The translations under genes and the position numbers were made by a program. The notes beneath the pieces were generated by a model that was not told where the DNA came from, ran no database searches, and saw only the letters and a list, made by a program, of their open reading frames with translations. DNA of 64,000 bases from the NCBI RefSeq assembly GCF_001542855.1, contig NZ_LNBY01000001.1, positions 682,001-746,000 on the forward strand. Direction: 5' to 3'. Every line of letters begins with the position of its first letter. The stretch's first letter is position 1. Positions 42,920 to 50,888 of this stretch are shown here, piece by piece. Source of the stretch: Erythrobacter sp. AP23. GTDB taxonomy: Bacteria > Pseudomonadota > Alphaproteobacteria > Sphingomonadales > Sphingomonadaceae.

Positions 42920-43312
42920 ATGACGGAATCACCGACACAACGAATCCTGCTCGCCGAGGATGACGATGCGATGCGCGTCTATCTCGAACGGGCGCTGGTC
43001 AATGCCGGCTATGCAGTCGATTCGGTCGATCGCGGCACCGATGCGATCCCGTTGCTGGAGGATGGAGGCTATGACCTTCTGCTCTCGGATATCGTCATGC
43101 CCGAAATGGACGGTATCGAACTTGCACAACGCTGCAACGACGTGAGCCCGCACACCAAAGTCATGTTCATCACCGGGTTCGCCGCTGTCACGCTCAAGGC
43201 CAGCCGCGAACAGCCGCATGCCAAAGTCCTGTCGAAACCGTTCCATTTGCGCGACCTCGTCCTCGAGGTGGAACGGGTTCTGGATGACCGGGTCAACGCG
43301 CGATTGCAATAA
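42920..43312 (+). CDS. cpdR: CpdR-type single-domain response regulator
   Basis: A 130-residue receiver with no output domain. Asp57 in LLLSDIVMPEMDG is the phosphoryl acceptor and Lys106 in VLSKPF the conserved switch residue. The N-terminal RILLAEDDDAMRVYLERAL and overall length match CpdR, which in Caulobacter links ClpXP to the cell pole and to degradation of cell-cycle proteins. The upstream gap contains a TTAACG half-site but no full CtrA box. Confidence 0.92.
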   Translation: MTESPTQRILLAEDDDAMRVYLERALVNAGYAVDSVDRGTDAIPLLEDGGYDLLLSDIVMPEMDGIELAQRCNDVSPHTKVMFITGFAAVTLKASREQPHAKVLSKPFHLRDLVLEVERVLDDRVNARLQ

Positions 43313-43391
43313 GTCTGCGATAGGGCCTTGCGCGGTATTCGAAGCCTCGCTAAATGGCCCGCCTGCCCCGTAACGGGGCGCCCGATGGTGT

Positions 43392-43466
43392 GGGCGTATA
43401 GCTCAGTGGTAGAGCACTATGTTGACATCGTAGGGGTCCCAAGTTCGAACCTTGGTACGCCCACCA
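43392..43466 (+). tRNA. tRNA-Val (anticodon GAC)
   Basis: A complete cloverleaf: acceptor GGGCGTA pairing with TACGCCC, a D-arm with AGCTCAGTGGTAGAGC, an anticodon stem CTATG/CGTAG around TTGACAT with anticodon GAC, and a T-arm CCAAGTTCGAACCTTGG. The CCA end is encoded. It decodes GUC/GUU valine codons. Confidence 0.97.
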
Positions 43467-43486
43467 TCGAAGCCCCATGAGGCATG

Positions 43487-43516
43487 AAAAAGCCCGCCAT
43501 CTTGGCGGGCTTTTTG
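43487..43516 (+). terminator. Terminator after tRNA-Val
   Basis: A 10-bp stem (AAGCCCGCCA with TGGCGGGCTT) and a 3-base loop, preceded by A-run and followed by TTTTT. It follows the tRNA by about 20 bases and separates it from the polysaccharide locus. Confidence 0.9.
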
Positions 43517-43667
43517 CGTTCCCTGAGCGCCTGCGACAATGATTCCTGGACATTCGGTCAAATTGGGCGGGATCGAACCGGTCGATAATTATGGCCCATG
43601 TCGAAAGCCGGGCAGATTGGGGACACTCTGTATCCAGTCAATCGCTCCCCCTTCGCAGACACTGCAT

Positions 43668-43716
43668 CGATCTACGGTCCTCGACTGGCACCTGGCCGGT
43701 CGAGGACCGTAGATCG
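43668..43716. repeat. Perfect 18-bp inverted repeat of unknown role
   Basis: Two perfectly complementary 18-base arms (CGATCTACGGTCCTCGAC and its complement) enclose 13 bases. No T-run follows on either strand, so it is not a standard terminator. It lies between the tRNA terminator and the stop of the first polysaccharide-locus gene. Confidence 0.7.
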
Positions 43717-43797
43717 TGTCACGGCGTTAGTTCGGACGCGCAGCGATCGCATCAACTTTCAATGCAGAACCGTCCCGAACGGCCCGATACCAACCAG

Positions 43798-44970
43798 TCA
43801 ATTCCGAATTCGAACAGAGTCGATTTCCACATTCAGGGCAGAGCGCCCCGACCATGCCCTCGCCTCAATGAGTATCTCGATGAACGAGCACGAGTCAGGG
43901 AGGTTGGCGATCTCGAATCCGTTACCTTGGCTCGCCAGGTCTTGGTCCAGCACAAGAGAGTTATCCGCACCGCCACAGCGAAGGCCGATATCAATATCCT
44001 GCAGGGCTTGAGACGATTCGATGTCGTGCTCGATTTCCAGGATGAACGGGCTGTCGGGTGTTTTGATGAGGCGTCGCGCCACCACGCCGCCTTCACCCGG
44101 CTTCACAGAGATTTCGAGCTGCTCCGCGCTCAAACTTGGCTGAGCGCGCAATCCCGCGCGATCGGAGAATGCCCAATCGAAAGGCGCAAATGTATTGTCC
44201 CAGTCGAGCACTCCTAAGCGATCGCTGGACTGATCACCGTCGCGTAATTGCTTGTAGAATCCGTAAGCCGCATCGAGCTCGCCCTCGGTAACGAGATTCT
44301 TGAGCAGGGTCTGATCCAGCTGCTGATTGTCGAAGGACACTCGCTTGCGCAATTCGAGAAGATTGGAAAGCGCCGCCGGTTCCCTGACCGCGTAACGGAA
44401 AAAGACCTCATGCCAAGGCGATGTGCCATCGAGAATTCGAGCGAATTCGTCGACAGCTCCCTCTCGCGCGAATAGCGGGATCAAACTGGGAAACAGCTCG
44501 GCGGATCGCGAAGGCCGGACGCGTAGAATGCGATCGAGAGTCGCGATGGCCCCGGGGTAATCCTGTTGTGCCACTTGTTCCTGGAGAACCACCGCCTGGA
44601 GCCTTGGGTTCCTCCGATTCAATTGCGAAGCCAGGCTCACGATTTCCGAACGGGCACTTGCATCCTCTTCGGCCAGAGCGAGAATAGCATGCGCCTCGGG
44701 AGTGAGAGGTTCCTTCCGGTAAGCTTCGAGAGCCCATTGCTCCGCCATCGGCATACCAACTTCGGCAGGAACCAGACCTTCGGCAACCGAGAGAAACGCC
44801 GAGGACGCGAGTTCCTCCTGCGCCAGACCATTAAGCGGGAAGAGCGACAGAGCAGTCTCAGGCGCCTTACGCGTTAGAGCGATCCCCGCCGACTGAGCCG
44901 CAAGGGCGATGGCGAGTGCCACGCCCAAGATTGCCATGGCCACAAAACGGAGTGGGTTAGCCAGTTTCAT
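43798..44970 (-). CDS. Membrane-anchored hypothetical protein of the export module
   Basis: A 390-residue protein with an N-terminal membrane segment (FVAMAILGVALAIALAAQSAGIAL). The middle (about residues 30-220) has helical repeats reminiscent of TPR (EQWALEAYRKEPLTPEAHAILALAEEDASARSEI). The C-terminal 120 residues are beta-rich and carry two Cys (LRCGG, DSCSF). I do not recognise the family. It is 17 bases downstream of the tyrosine autokinase, so it belongs to that operon and probably aids polysaccharide assembly or surface modification in the periplasm. Confidence 0.75.
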   Translation of the reverse strand: MKLANPLRFVAMAILGVALAIALAAQSAGIALTRKAPETALSLFPLNGLAQEELASSAFLSVAEGLVPAEVGMPMAEQWALEAYRKEPLTPEAHAILALAEEDASARSEIVSLASQLNRRNPRLQAVVLQEQVAQQDYPGAIATLDRILRVRPSRSAELFPSLIPLFAREGAVDEFARILDGTSPWHEVFFRYAVREPAALSNLLELRKRVSFDNQQLDQTLLKNLVTEGELDAAYGFYKQLRDGDQSSDRLGVLDWDNTFAPFDWAFSDRAGLRAQPSLSAEQLEISVKPGEGGVVARRLIKTPDSPFILEIEHDIESSQALQDIDIGLRCGGADNSLVLDQDLASQGNGFEIANLPDSCSFIEILIEARAWSGRSALNVEIDSVRIRN

Positions 44971-44987
44971 CGATCAGGTCTGGCCGA

Positions 44988-47132
44988 TCAGGCCGGTTCC
45001 TCGCGCTTCTCTTCACCGTAGCCGTAGCCGTAGCCATAACCATAGCCATAGCCATAGCCATATGCGGAGTTCTTCTGGCTCACCTTGGTAACGATGGCGC
45101 CATAAACCTGCGCGCCGGAGCGCTGAAGGCGGCCGATCGCATTCTCGATGCCTCGCAGCTTGATACGTTCTGCCTCGATGACGAAAACGACGCCATCAAC
45201 GGCCCGCGACATTTCGACCGCGTCAGCCAGGGCCAGCATCGGAGCGCCGTCGATGAGGACTTGATCGTAAGCCTCGCGGGCAGCTTCGATAATCTGTGCG
45301 AACCGCTCGCCGGCAAGAAGCTCGACCGGATTGGGTGGGGTGCGGCCCATTGGAAGAAAATCGAAGCCATATTGCTCGAGTGAGACGATCTGCGACGCCA
45401 TGTCGGTTTCCTGGCTGGCAAGGAGAGGCACCAACCCACCCTTGTCATAGCCATGCAGATCGAGCGTATCCCTAAGCCTTGAGTTACGCAGGTCAGCATC
45501 GATCAGCAGTGTACGCTTGCCCAACTGCGCAAAACTGGTGGCGACCCCGACCGAAGAAACGCTCTTACCTTCCGCTGGCACCGAAGAAGTGAACATCAAA
45601 ACTTCCGGCGCGCCCTTGGGGGTCAGGAAATTCATATTGGTACGAACGGTGGTATAGGCTTCGTTTATTTCCGAAGAACGCTCAGTCAGCCGCTCGGTCA
45701 AATCGCCGTCCATCTCGCGAGGTATAGCGCCGAGGAGAGGAAGGCCCAGTCGCCTGCGGACGTCTTCAGGATCCTGTAAGGTCTGGCTTAGGGTCACCTT
45801 GAGGTAGACCAAGCCTGCGGCGAATACAAAGCTCGCGACAAGCGCCACAAGAAGGTTCTGAACCAAAGAGGGAGCATAGGGATCCGCAGGAACGTCGGCT
45901 TGGTCAATAATCTGAATATTGTTCTGACCCGCGCCCGAGGCTTCGAGTTCCTTGAAGCGCTGCAACAATGCATCATAGATCTCGCGGTTGGTATCTACTT
46001 CTCGTTTAAGGATTCCATATCGGATCCCCTGGCCCTGCTGCCCGAGGAAGCGCTGCTTGACCTGCTCGACTTGATCGCGAAGTTCCGCCTCTCTAATCCT
46101 CGCGGATTGAAGGAGATCGCGACTACCGCCAGAAATTGCCGATCGAAGCGAGTCTACTTCCGCTTGTTTTTCTTGCACCTCCGGATAATCAGGCCCGAAA
46201 TTGGCGCGAAGAACAGCGAGTTCGGCTTCTGCCTCGCTCAAACTTGTAAGTAATTCATTGCGCGGATCATTACTGGGAAAATTTCCACCGACCACTGCAG
46301 CCTGCGCACTGACCCGGTCGGCGACAGCAGCGGCAAGGGCAGTATTGAGGGCCTCCAGATCAGCACCTACCAGCGTTTGGCCCGCGCTTTCGGAGCCCGA
46401 ATCGCCTCCCGCATTAAGGACGAGAATCTCGTTAGCATTTGCGTATTCGACGAGTTCCTGCTCGGATTCCGAAAGACGTTCACGAAGCTCCGCAATCTGG
46501 CTCTGAAGGAAATCTCGGGCCTCAATATTCGCACCGAAGCGCTTTTCATAATTGGCCGCCACGAATTCCTGAACCCAGAGATTCGCGATTTCGGCGGAAA
46601 CAACCGGATCGGGGCTGGAAAACCTTACATCGACCAGGCTCGACTGCGTGATCGGATCGATACTCACATTGTCGAATAGTATTTCCTCGATCCGCTTATC
46701 GAGATTTTCTCCATCTTCGATCACGAATGCTTCGCGAAAGGCTTCGTCCCGGGAGAGATTACCAGCCTCCATCACGCGCTTGGCCATGAACCTCGAAACC
46801 AGAAGCTCATACTGTGTGTTGAGATACTGGAGCTCCGATATCTGACTATCAACCTCGAGTGAGTCGAGATTCGTGACGTCGGCCGTCACCTGAGAGACTT
46901 CCAAGCGTGCGCTGGCCTGGTACAGAGGGGTCGCCAGCAACGTAATGAGAATACCAAGCAGGAGGCCAAGCGCGATTATTCCCGCGAGCCAATATTTCAG
47001 ACCGATAGCTTCGTGCCAATACCGCTCAAGGTCGATGGCAAAGGAGTCATCGTTGGAATCACGATCATCGATCAGCTCACGACGATCATCTCGTCCAGCG
47101 AGCTCATGAGACGCAAAATTGAGATTGTTCAA
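44988..47132 (-). CDS. wzc: Wzc-type polysaccharide co-polymerase with BY-kinase domain
   Basis: Sets chain length and, through reversible Tyr phosphorylation, controls export with the Wza pore. Two membrane segments (about residues 48-70 and 425-445) enclose a periplasmic coiled-coil Wzz domain with DP-rich NFGPDYPEVQEKQAE near 311-327. The cytoplasmic BY-kinase has Walker A SSVPAEGKS (516-524), Walker A' DADLRNS (545-551) and Walker B-like VLIDGAP. The C-tail ends in (Tyr-Gly)8 followed by EEKREEPA, the substrate Tyr cluster. The stop is 17 bases before the next gene and the ATG overlaps the wza stop. Confidence 0.93.
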   Translation of the reverse strand: MNNLNFASHELAGRDDRRELIDDRDSNDDSFAIDLERYWHEAIGLKYWLAGIIALGLLLGILITLLATPLYQASARLEVSQVTADVTNLDSLEVDSQISELQYLNTQYELLVSRFMAKRVMEAGNLSRDEAFREAFVIEDGENLDKRIEEILFDNVSIDPITQSSLVDVRFSSPDPVVSAEIANLWVQEFVAANYEKRFGANIEARDFLQSQIAELRERLSESEQELVEYANANEILVLNAGGDSGSESAGQTLVGADLEALNTALAAAVADRVSAQAAVVGGNFPSNDPRNELLTSLSEAEAELAVLRANFGPDYPEVQEKQAEVDSLRSAISGGSRDLLQSARIREAELRDQVEQVKQRFLGQQGQGIRYGILKREVDTNREIYDALLQRFKELEASGAGQNNIQIIDQADVPADPYAPSLVQNLLVALVASFVFAAGLVYLKVTLSQTLQDPEDVRRRLGLPLLGAIPREMDGDLTERLTERSSEINEAYTTVRTNMNFLTPKGAPEVLMFTSSVPAEGKSVSSVGVATSFAQLGKRTLLIDADLRNSRLRDTLDLHGYDKGGLVPLLASQETDMASQIVSLEQYGFDFLPMGRTPPNPVELLAGERFAQIIEAAREAYDQVLIDGAPMLALADAVEMSRAVDGVVFVIEAERIKLRGIENAIGRLQRSGAQVYGAIVTKVSQKNSAYGYGYGYGYGYGYGYGEEKREEPA
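45015..45062 (-). repeat. Hexanucleotide tandem repeat encoding (Tyr-Gly)8
   Basis: Eight units of a TAY-GGY hexamer in the last codons of the tyrosine autokinase gene. Five units use TAT and three use TAC, arranged in two blocks. The unit length keeps the frame, so copy-number change would alter the Tyr count without a frameshift. Confidence 0.9.
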
Positions 47133-47854
47133 CGGCCAATCCGATCAATTAGAATAGCAGAAGTCGAGAGCAAGGGCGCGAATCGCAAAATGCTGTCCAG
47201 GCGCCTTCGGTTCGGCGAATCCCCCACGATTATTATGTCATTGGGATATACAGTCGGATCTCCGTAATTACCTCGTTGGATCGCCTGGATATTGTAAGCG
47301 CCGATATAGCGCTGCCCCCCGACGGTCCTCAGAATCAGGACGTCATCCAATTTCGCGTACTCTGCCAAGCCGCCTGCCTGATTGACAACGCGCAAGAGAG
47401 ACTGCCGACCGAGCACCGGATACTCTCCAGGCTCATCAACCTGACCTCCCACCGATACTGTAGGGGGAGGAATTTCTTCTGGAATCACGCGCACTTGAGG
47501 GTTGAGCAGATAGCTGCCCCGCAGGAAGTTCGCGATCATGTCAGCTGCCTCGTTGGGCGCCAACCCTCCAAGGTCGAGCAAACCCACGAGCGGGAAGGAG
47601 ATGCGACCTTCTCCATCTGTGAGATACTTCCCGCTCAACCGTTCAGCACCCACGACTTCGATTTCGAGCGCCTCCTGAGGACCGATAACATACAGGTTTT
47701 CGATACGAGGAGCCGGAAGCTCTTCCAGCTCGGCAATTTCAATCCCGGGCGCCTGACCAAAGGTCCGATCCGTTGCGCACCCCGAAAGAGCAAGAGGTAA
47801 CATCAACCCGCTCAGGGCTAATCTGAGATTTTTGACTGATCTTGTTGTCTTCAT
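47129..47854 (-). CDS. wza: Wza-type polysaccharide export lipoprotein
   Basis: Outer-membrane channel component. A signal peptide ends in the lipobox LSGC (LMLPLALSGCATD). The Poly_export domain follows (NLYVIGPQEALEIEVVGAERLSGKYLTDGEGRISFPLVGLL), then a SLBB-like domain with VSVGGQVDEPGEYPVLG. At 241 residues it is shorter than E. coli Wza (379) and lacks some SLBB repeats. The ATG is preferred over in-frame upstream codons because of the signal peptide. Its stop overlaps the wzc start (ATGA). Confidence 0.92.
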   Translation of the reverse strand: MKTTRSVKNLRLALSGLMLPLALSGCATDRTFGQAPGIEIAELEELPAPRIENLYVIGPQEALEIEVVGAERLSGKYLTDGEGRISFPLVGLLDLGGLAPNEAADMIANFLRGSYLLNPQVRVIPEEIPPPTVSVGGQVDEPGEYPVLGRQSLLRVVNQAGGLAEYAKLDDVLILRTVGGQRYIGAYNIQAIQRGNYGDPTVYPNDIIIVGDSPNRRRLDSILRFAPLLSTSAILIDRIGR

Positions 47855-47924
47855 AATGCGCGCATTAGCGCAACTCCGAAACGATGAAAGCCGCGTCGAC
47901 CCAGATACTCCCGCAGCAATCAAA

Positions 47925-49331
47925 CTATGTTGCTTTGATATCACGGGCATCTCGCGAAAGGGCGAGCAAAAGCCAGATGGTGACTAGCTGAAAGAGAGGA
48001 GTTCTCAAGGGATAATCAGCCAACGACGCAGCTCCGACAATCGCAAAGATGCTCATCCAAAAGATTGAGTCGACCCTACGCGTTCGATGCAACGATATGG
48101 TCCCGATCGCCTTTATCATCCAAACAAGAAGTCCAGTCAAAAGAAGCCCTGCCAGCACTCCTCCCTCGATAATAAACTGCGCCCAATCGTTATGCGCTTG
48201 ATTGACATAGGAAGGCATCAACAATGCCGATGGCTCATAGATATGATATACTTGTTCAAAGGATCCGAAACCCGTCCCTAGCACCCAATGGCCTTCAAAC
48301 ATCTCGATAATCACCGGCCACAATGCCCATCTCAAATCTTCAAAGCTATCTCTCACAAGAATTTCACGAAATGCTGGCGTCCGGTCAAGCGTCAGAAATG
48401 CAGCTGCCGTCAGCGATACCAAAATGACCGGAATGGCCAATATCAGGCGAGGGTGCTGGTCCAGCCACCGACCCACTGACTGCTCAGCGTGAAGCCCCCT
48501 GCGAGGGCGCGGAGACAAAGCGAGCATAGTCATCGAGACCAGAATCGCGCCGATGACGGCTACGAAGCCAGCCCGTGAACCTCCGGCCAAGGATACAAAA
48601 AGGATCAAGAAAAAGGCAGCAGGATAGATCAAGCGCTCCCAAACCGCACTCCGCTCCTTACGGACCCTTAGACCGAGCAATGTCACTACCAGCATAGAAC
48701 AAGCCGCAAAAACTGCCGCGTGGTTTTCATTTGCGAAAACACCTACTGCCCCGCCCCTGTTGGTTACTTCATAGAAATAGAAAACGCTCGATCTTCCCAT
48801 TACGATCTGGAAAAGGCCCAACAGCGCGTTGAGAACTCCCAACCCTGTAACAATTCGCAATAGCGTCAGAGAAGACGCACGAAGGGCAATTGCCAAAAAC
48901 AAGCCGGCTGCCGGCACGACCAAGCTCCCGAGCACATTCCAGCTACGCATCGGAGTCAGCGTCAAGGGGCGCCAGGCTCCTTCTAGACCCAGCACGGCGT
49001 CCAATCGAAGGATGTTAGCGCGCTGCGGCAGGCTCTGCCATAACCACGGTGGTAACGGAACGAGCTGCACCACCACGATCAACGCAAAGCATACAAACAA
49101 TATGATGAGCGCACGCTCGGCCTTAAGTCTTTCCTTTGTCAGAAAGAAAAGTGATGACACCAAGAAGAGCGCGGACAAAGTGCGCAGCGGAACGATTTGG
49201 ATTGCATCAAATCTGGATGCCCCTCCCGTAAACGCCAACACGAGAGCAAGCAGTCCTAGTACGATCCAGCCTCTGTCTAGGCCTTCCTCCATTATTCCCA
49301 CTTGCCCTTGTCGCTCACGGCTACCGTCCAT
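47925..49331 (-). CDS. O-antigen ligase/polymerase family membrane protein
   Basis: A 468-residue protein with about 11-12 membrane segments and a large periplasmic loop. The Wzy_C-like stretch is seen in ALWPVIIEMFEGHWVLGTGFGSFEQVYHIYEP, followed by NQAHNDWAQFIIEGG, where the conserved H-N-x-x-x-x-x-x-x-E(G) occurs. Such proteins ligate or polymerise repeat units of surface polysaccharides. The ATG is preferred because GGAGG lies 11 bases upstream; GTG and ATG alternatives exist. It is the first gene of the leftward export module. Confidence 0.85.
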   Translation of the reverse strand: MDGSRERQGQVGIMEEGLDRGWIVLGLLALVLAFTGGASRFDAIQIVPLRTLSALFLVSSLFFLTKERLKAERALIILFVCFALIVVVQLVPLPPWLWQSLPQRANILRLDAVLGLEGAWRPLTLTPMRSWNVLGSLVVPAAGLFLAIALRASSLTLLRIVTGLGVLNALLGLFQIVMGRSSVFYFYEVTNRGGAVGVFANENHAAVFAACSMLVVTLLGLRVRKERSAVWERLIYPAAFFLILFVSLAGGSRAGFVAVIGAILVSMTMLALSPRPRRGLHAEQSVGRWLDQHPRLILAIPVILVSLTAAAFLTLDRTPAFREILVRDSFEDLRWALWPVIIEMFEGHWVLGTGFGSFEQVYHIYEPSALLMPSYVNQAHNDWAQFIIEGGVLAGLLLTGLLVWMIKAIGTISLHRTRRVDSIFWMSIFAIVGAASLADYPLRTPLFQLVTIWLLLALSRDARDIKAT

Positions 49332-49343
49332 CGTAGTTTGCAC

Positions 49344-49703
49344 CTCCGTCTTTCGGGCTGCGCACCCTTTGCAGCGTCCAAGCCGTATGCAACGGCGTTG
49401 GCCAAATAGCGACCTAAATGTCCACAGACATTTAGCGCTTTGAACCCAGCGCCAATGCTGCTTGACATCGCATTCTTGCTAGAAGACCGAATTCCTGAAG
49501 CTGCGCGTTATCAGGCATTTGGCCCTGCCGATCTGTTTTCAGCAATGACGGATGCCTTCTCTCGAAATCACTGGGGTGGGGGTCTCTCCAGCAGAAATTG
49601 GCAAACAACCCCTGCACAGTAGAGTTCGACCATATTTTGGCACTGAATTGACTCGGAATAGGCTGTACAGTGCGCCAATCTTGCAGCTCGAGGACAGCGG
49701 CCA
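49344..49703. other. Gene-free stretch at the left edge of the small mobile island
   Basis: About 360 bases between the polymerase-like gene and the first island gene. I see no convincing gene or known element. A minus-strand frame reading NAQLQEFGLLARMRCQAALALG near 49,440-49,520 could be a gene remnant, but nothing identifies it. No direct repeat that would mark an attachment site was found by eye. Confidence 0.4.
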
Positions 49704-50300
49704 ATGCCCAATGGAAAAGACAAGCGACCGGAGCCTCTCCCGACCCATAAGCTCTTAACCGATGAGCAAGCGCGCGAGCTTCTCAAGGTTAAAGAGGTCA
49801 AGAACCTGCAAGACCGCGTCAATGAACTGGCCAATCTTCTTTGGCATCACGAGAAGATGAGCGAGGAGCAGGTCAACACTCGTATTGCCCGGGCGATCGA
49901 GCACTTCAACAGTCTCGAGCCTTCAGATGGTGCTGAAGGCATGCTGGCTCAACAAATGGTCGGGACACATTTTGCGGCGCTAGACTGCCTTCGGCGCGCA
50001 GCTGTCCCGAACCAGACGTTCGAGGGCCGTGACATCAACCTGAAGCACGCCCACAAACTGATGGCGCTTTATGCACGGCAGCTTGAAACCTTGAACAAGC
50101 ATCGCGGCAAGGGACAGCAGAAAGTCACGGTCGAGCATGTCCGTGTCGAAAAAGGTGGCCAAGCGATCGTTGGTAATGTTGAAACGGGCGGCAAGCGCGA
50201 AGCTGATAACAGGCCTGCCGAGCTGGAGCATAAACCAGACGATACGATGCCTCTGGCAAATCCCAAGAAGGCCAAAGTCCGCCAGAGAAAACGCAAGTGA
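49704..50300 (+). CDS. Hypothetical charged protein of the island
   Basis: A 198-residue protein, strongly charged and predicted to be helical, with heptad-like VKNLQDRVNELANLLWHHEKMSEEQVNTRIARAIEHF. The middle has GTHFAALDCLRRAAVPNQTFEGRDINLKHAHKLMALYARQLETLNKHRGKGQQKVTVEHV, a layout I associate with small phage-derived conserved proteins but cannot name. The C-end is Lys/Arg-rich (KAKVRQRKRK). It overlaps the next gene by four bases. Confidence 0.75.
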   Translation: MPNGKDKRPEPLPTHKLLTDEQARELLKVKEVKNLQDRVNELANLLWHHEKMSEEQVNTRIARAIEHFNSLEPSDGAEGMLAQQMVGTHFAALDCLRRAAVPNQTFEGRDINLKHAHKLMALYARQLETLNKHRGKGQQKVTVEHVRVEKGGQAIVGNVETGGKREADNRPAELEHKPDDTMPLANPKKAKVRQRKRK

Positions 50301-50563
50301 CGGGAACGCATAAGCGCAACACCGTCCCTATGCGGCAAAGCCCACGCTGCGGCGCGAAAACCCGAATGGGTACTCCATGCCAGTCTCCAGCAGTGAGCGG
50401 GAGAAAGCGCTGCCGTATGCATGGCGGCGCCGAGGGATCGGGCGCGCCCATAGGCAATCAAAATGCGCTGAAACACGGCGAATATACGCGCGAGGCGAAG
50501 GCATTCCGCCAGCATGTCCGCGAGCTTCTCAAAGACGGCAAGGAAATGCTCGACGATTTCTGA
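50297..50563 (+). CDS. HGGxxxGAPxGNxNALKHG-motif small protein
   Basis: An 88-residue protein with PRCGAKTRMGTPCQSPAV, a Cys-rich head, followed by GRKRCRMHGGAEGSGAPIGNQ and NALKHGEYTREA. This HGG...GAP...ALKHG pattern occurs in phage and mobile-element proteins of alphaproteobacteria, sometimes labelled terminase-small-subunit-like; the function is not known to me. The Cys/His residues may bind zinc. It starts within the previous gene's stop (ATGA), so the two are coupled. Confidence 0.78.
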   Translation: MTGTHKRNTVPMRQSPRCGAKTRMGTPCQSPAVSGRKRCRMHGGAEGSGAPIGNQNALKHGEYTREAKAFRQHVRELLKDGKEMLDDF

Positions 50564-50580
50564 AAGCTTGTACCAGTGTC

Positions 50581-50826
50581 CTAGGGGGCCGGCGGCTTGC
50601 CAATACGGATGCCAGGTCGATCATCGGGCGAGCCTATGAATTCGATACCTTCAGCTTCAAGGGCAGATTGAATCTTCTGGAGCGTTTGCGCGTTTGAAGA
50701 AGGGACGCCAGTCGAGACTTCGATTGCGACGACCGTTCGACGAACGATACCCGACGCCTTAGCAAGCTGCTCTGCCGACCAACCAACCGCGGCACGCCCA
50801 GCGCGGATCTGCTCAGCAGTTATCAC
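50581..50826 (-). CDS. XRE-family helix-turn-helix repressor-like protein
   Basis: An 81-residue protein consisting almost entirely of a Cro/CI-type HTH: IRAGRAAVGWSAEQLAKASGIVRRTVVAIEVSTGVPSSNAQTLQKIQSALEAEGIEF. It is divergent from the tyrosine recombinase gene across a very short gap that holds two operator-like palindromes, so it may repress itself and the recombinase. Confidence 0.88.
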   Translation of the reverse strand: MITAEQIRAGRAAVGWSAEQLAKASGIVRRTVVAIEVSTGVPSSNAQTLQKIQSALEAEGIEFIGSPDDRPGIRIGKPPAP

Positions 50827-50845
50827 TTGATCTTTTCCTGTCTTT

Positions 50846-50888
50846 GCTCATATTGAGCACTATGATTTTCATAAAGAGCAATATGAGC
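50846..50888. promoter_or_regulatory. Pair of operator-like palindromes between the XRE and recombinase genes
   Basis: Site 1 is GCTCATATTGAGC, a perfect 5-bp dyad; site 2, GAGCAATATGAGC, matches the reverse complement of site 1 at 11 of 13 positions. Centres are 30 bases apart, near three helical turns. Site 2 covers the likely ATG of the recombinase. Confidence 0.5.

Noticed and set aside
43365-43379. GCCCCGT-A-ACGGGGC palindrome after cpdR as a terminator
   Set aside because: No T-run follows and the loop is too small; it may simply be part of the tRNA leader.
49440-49622. 60-codon plus-strand open frame left of the island
   Set aside because: No ribosome binding site, no recognisable motif and no codon-use support.
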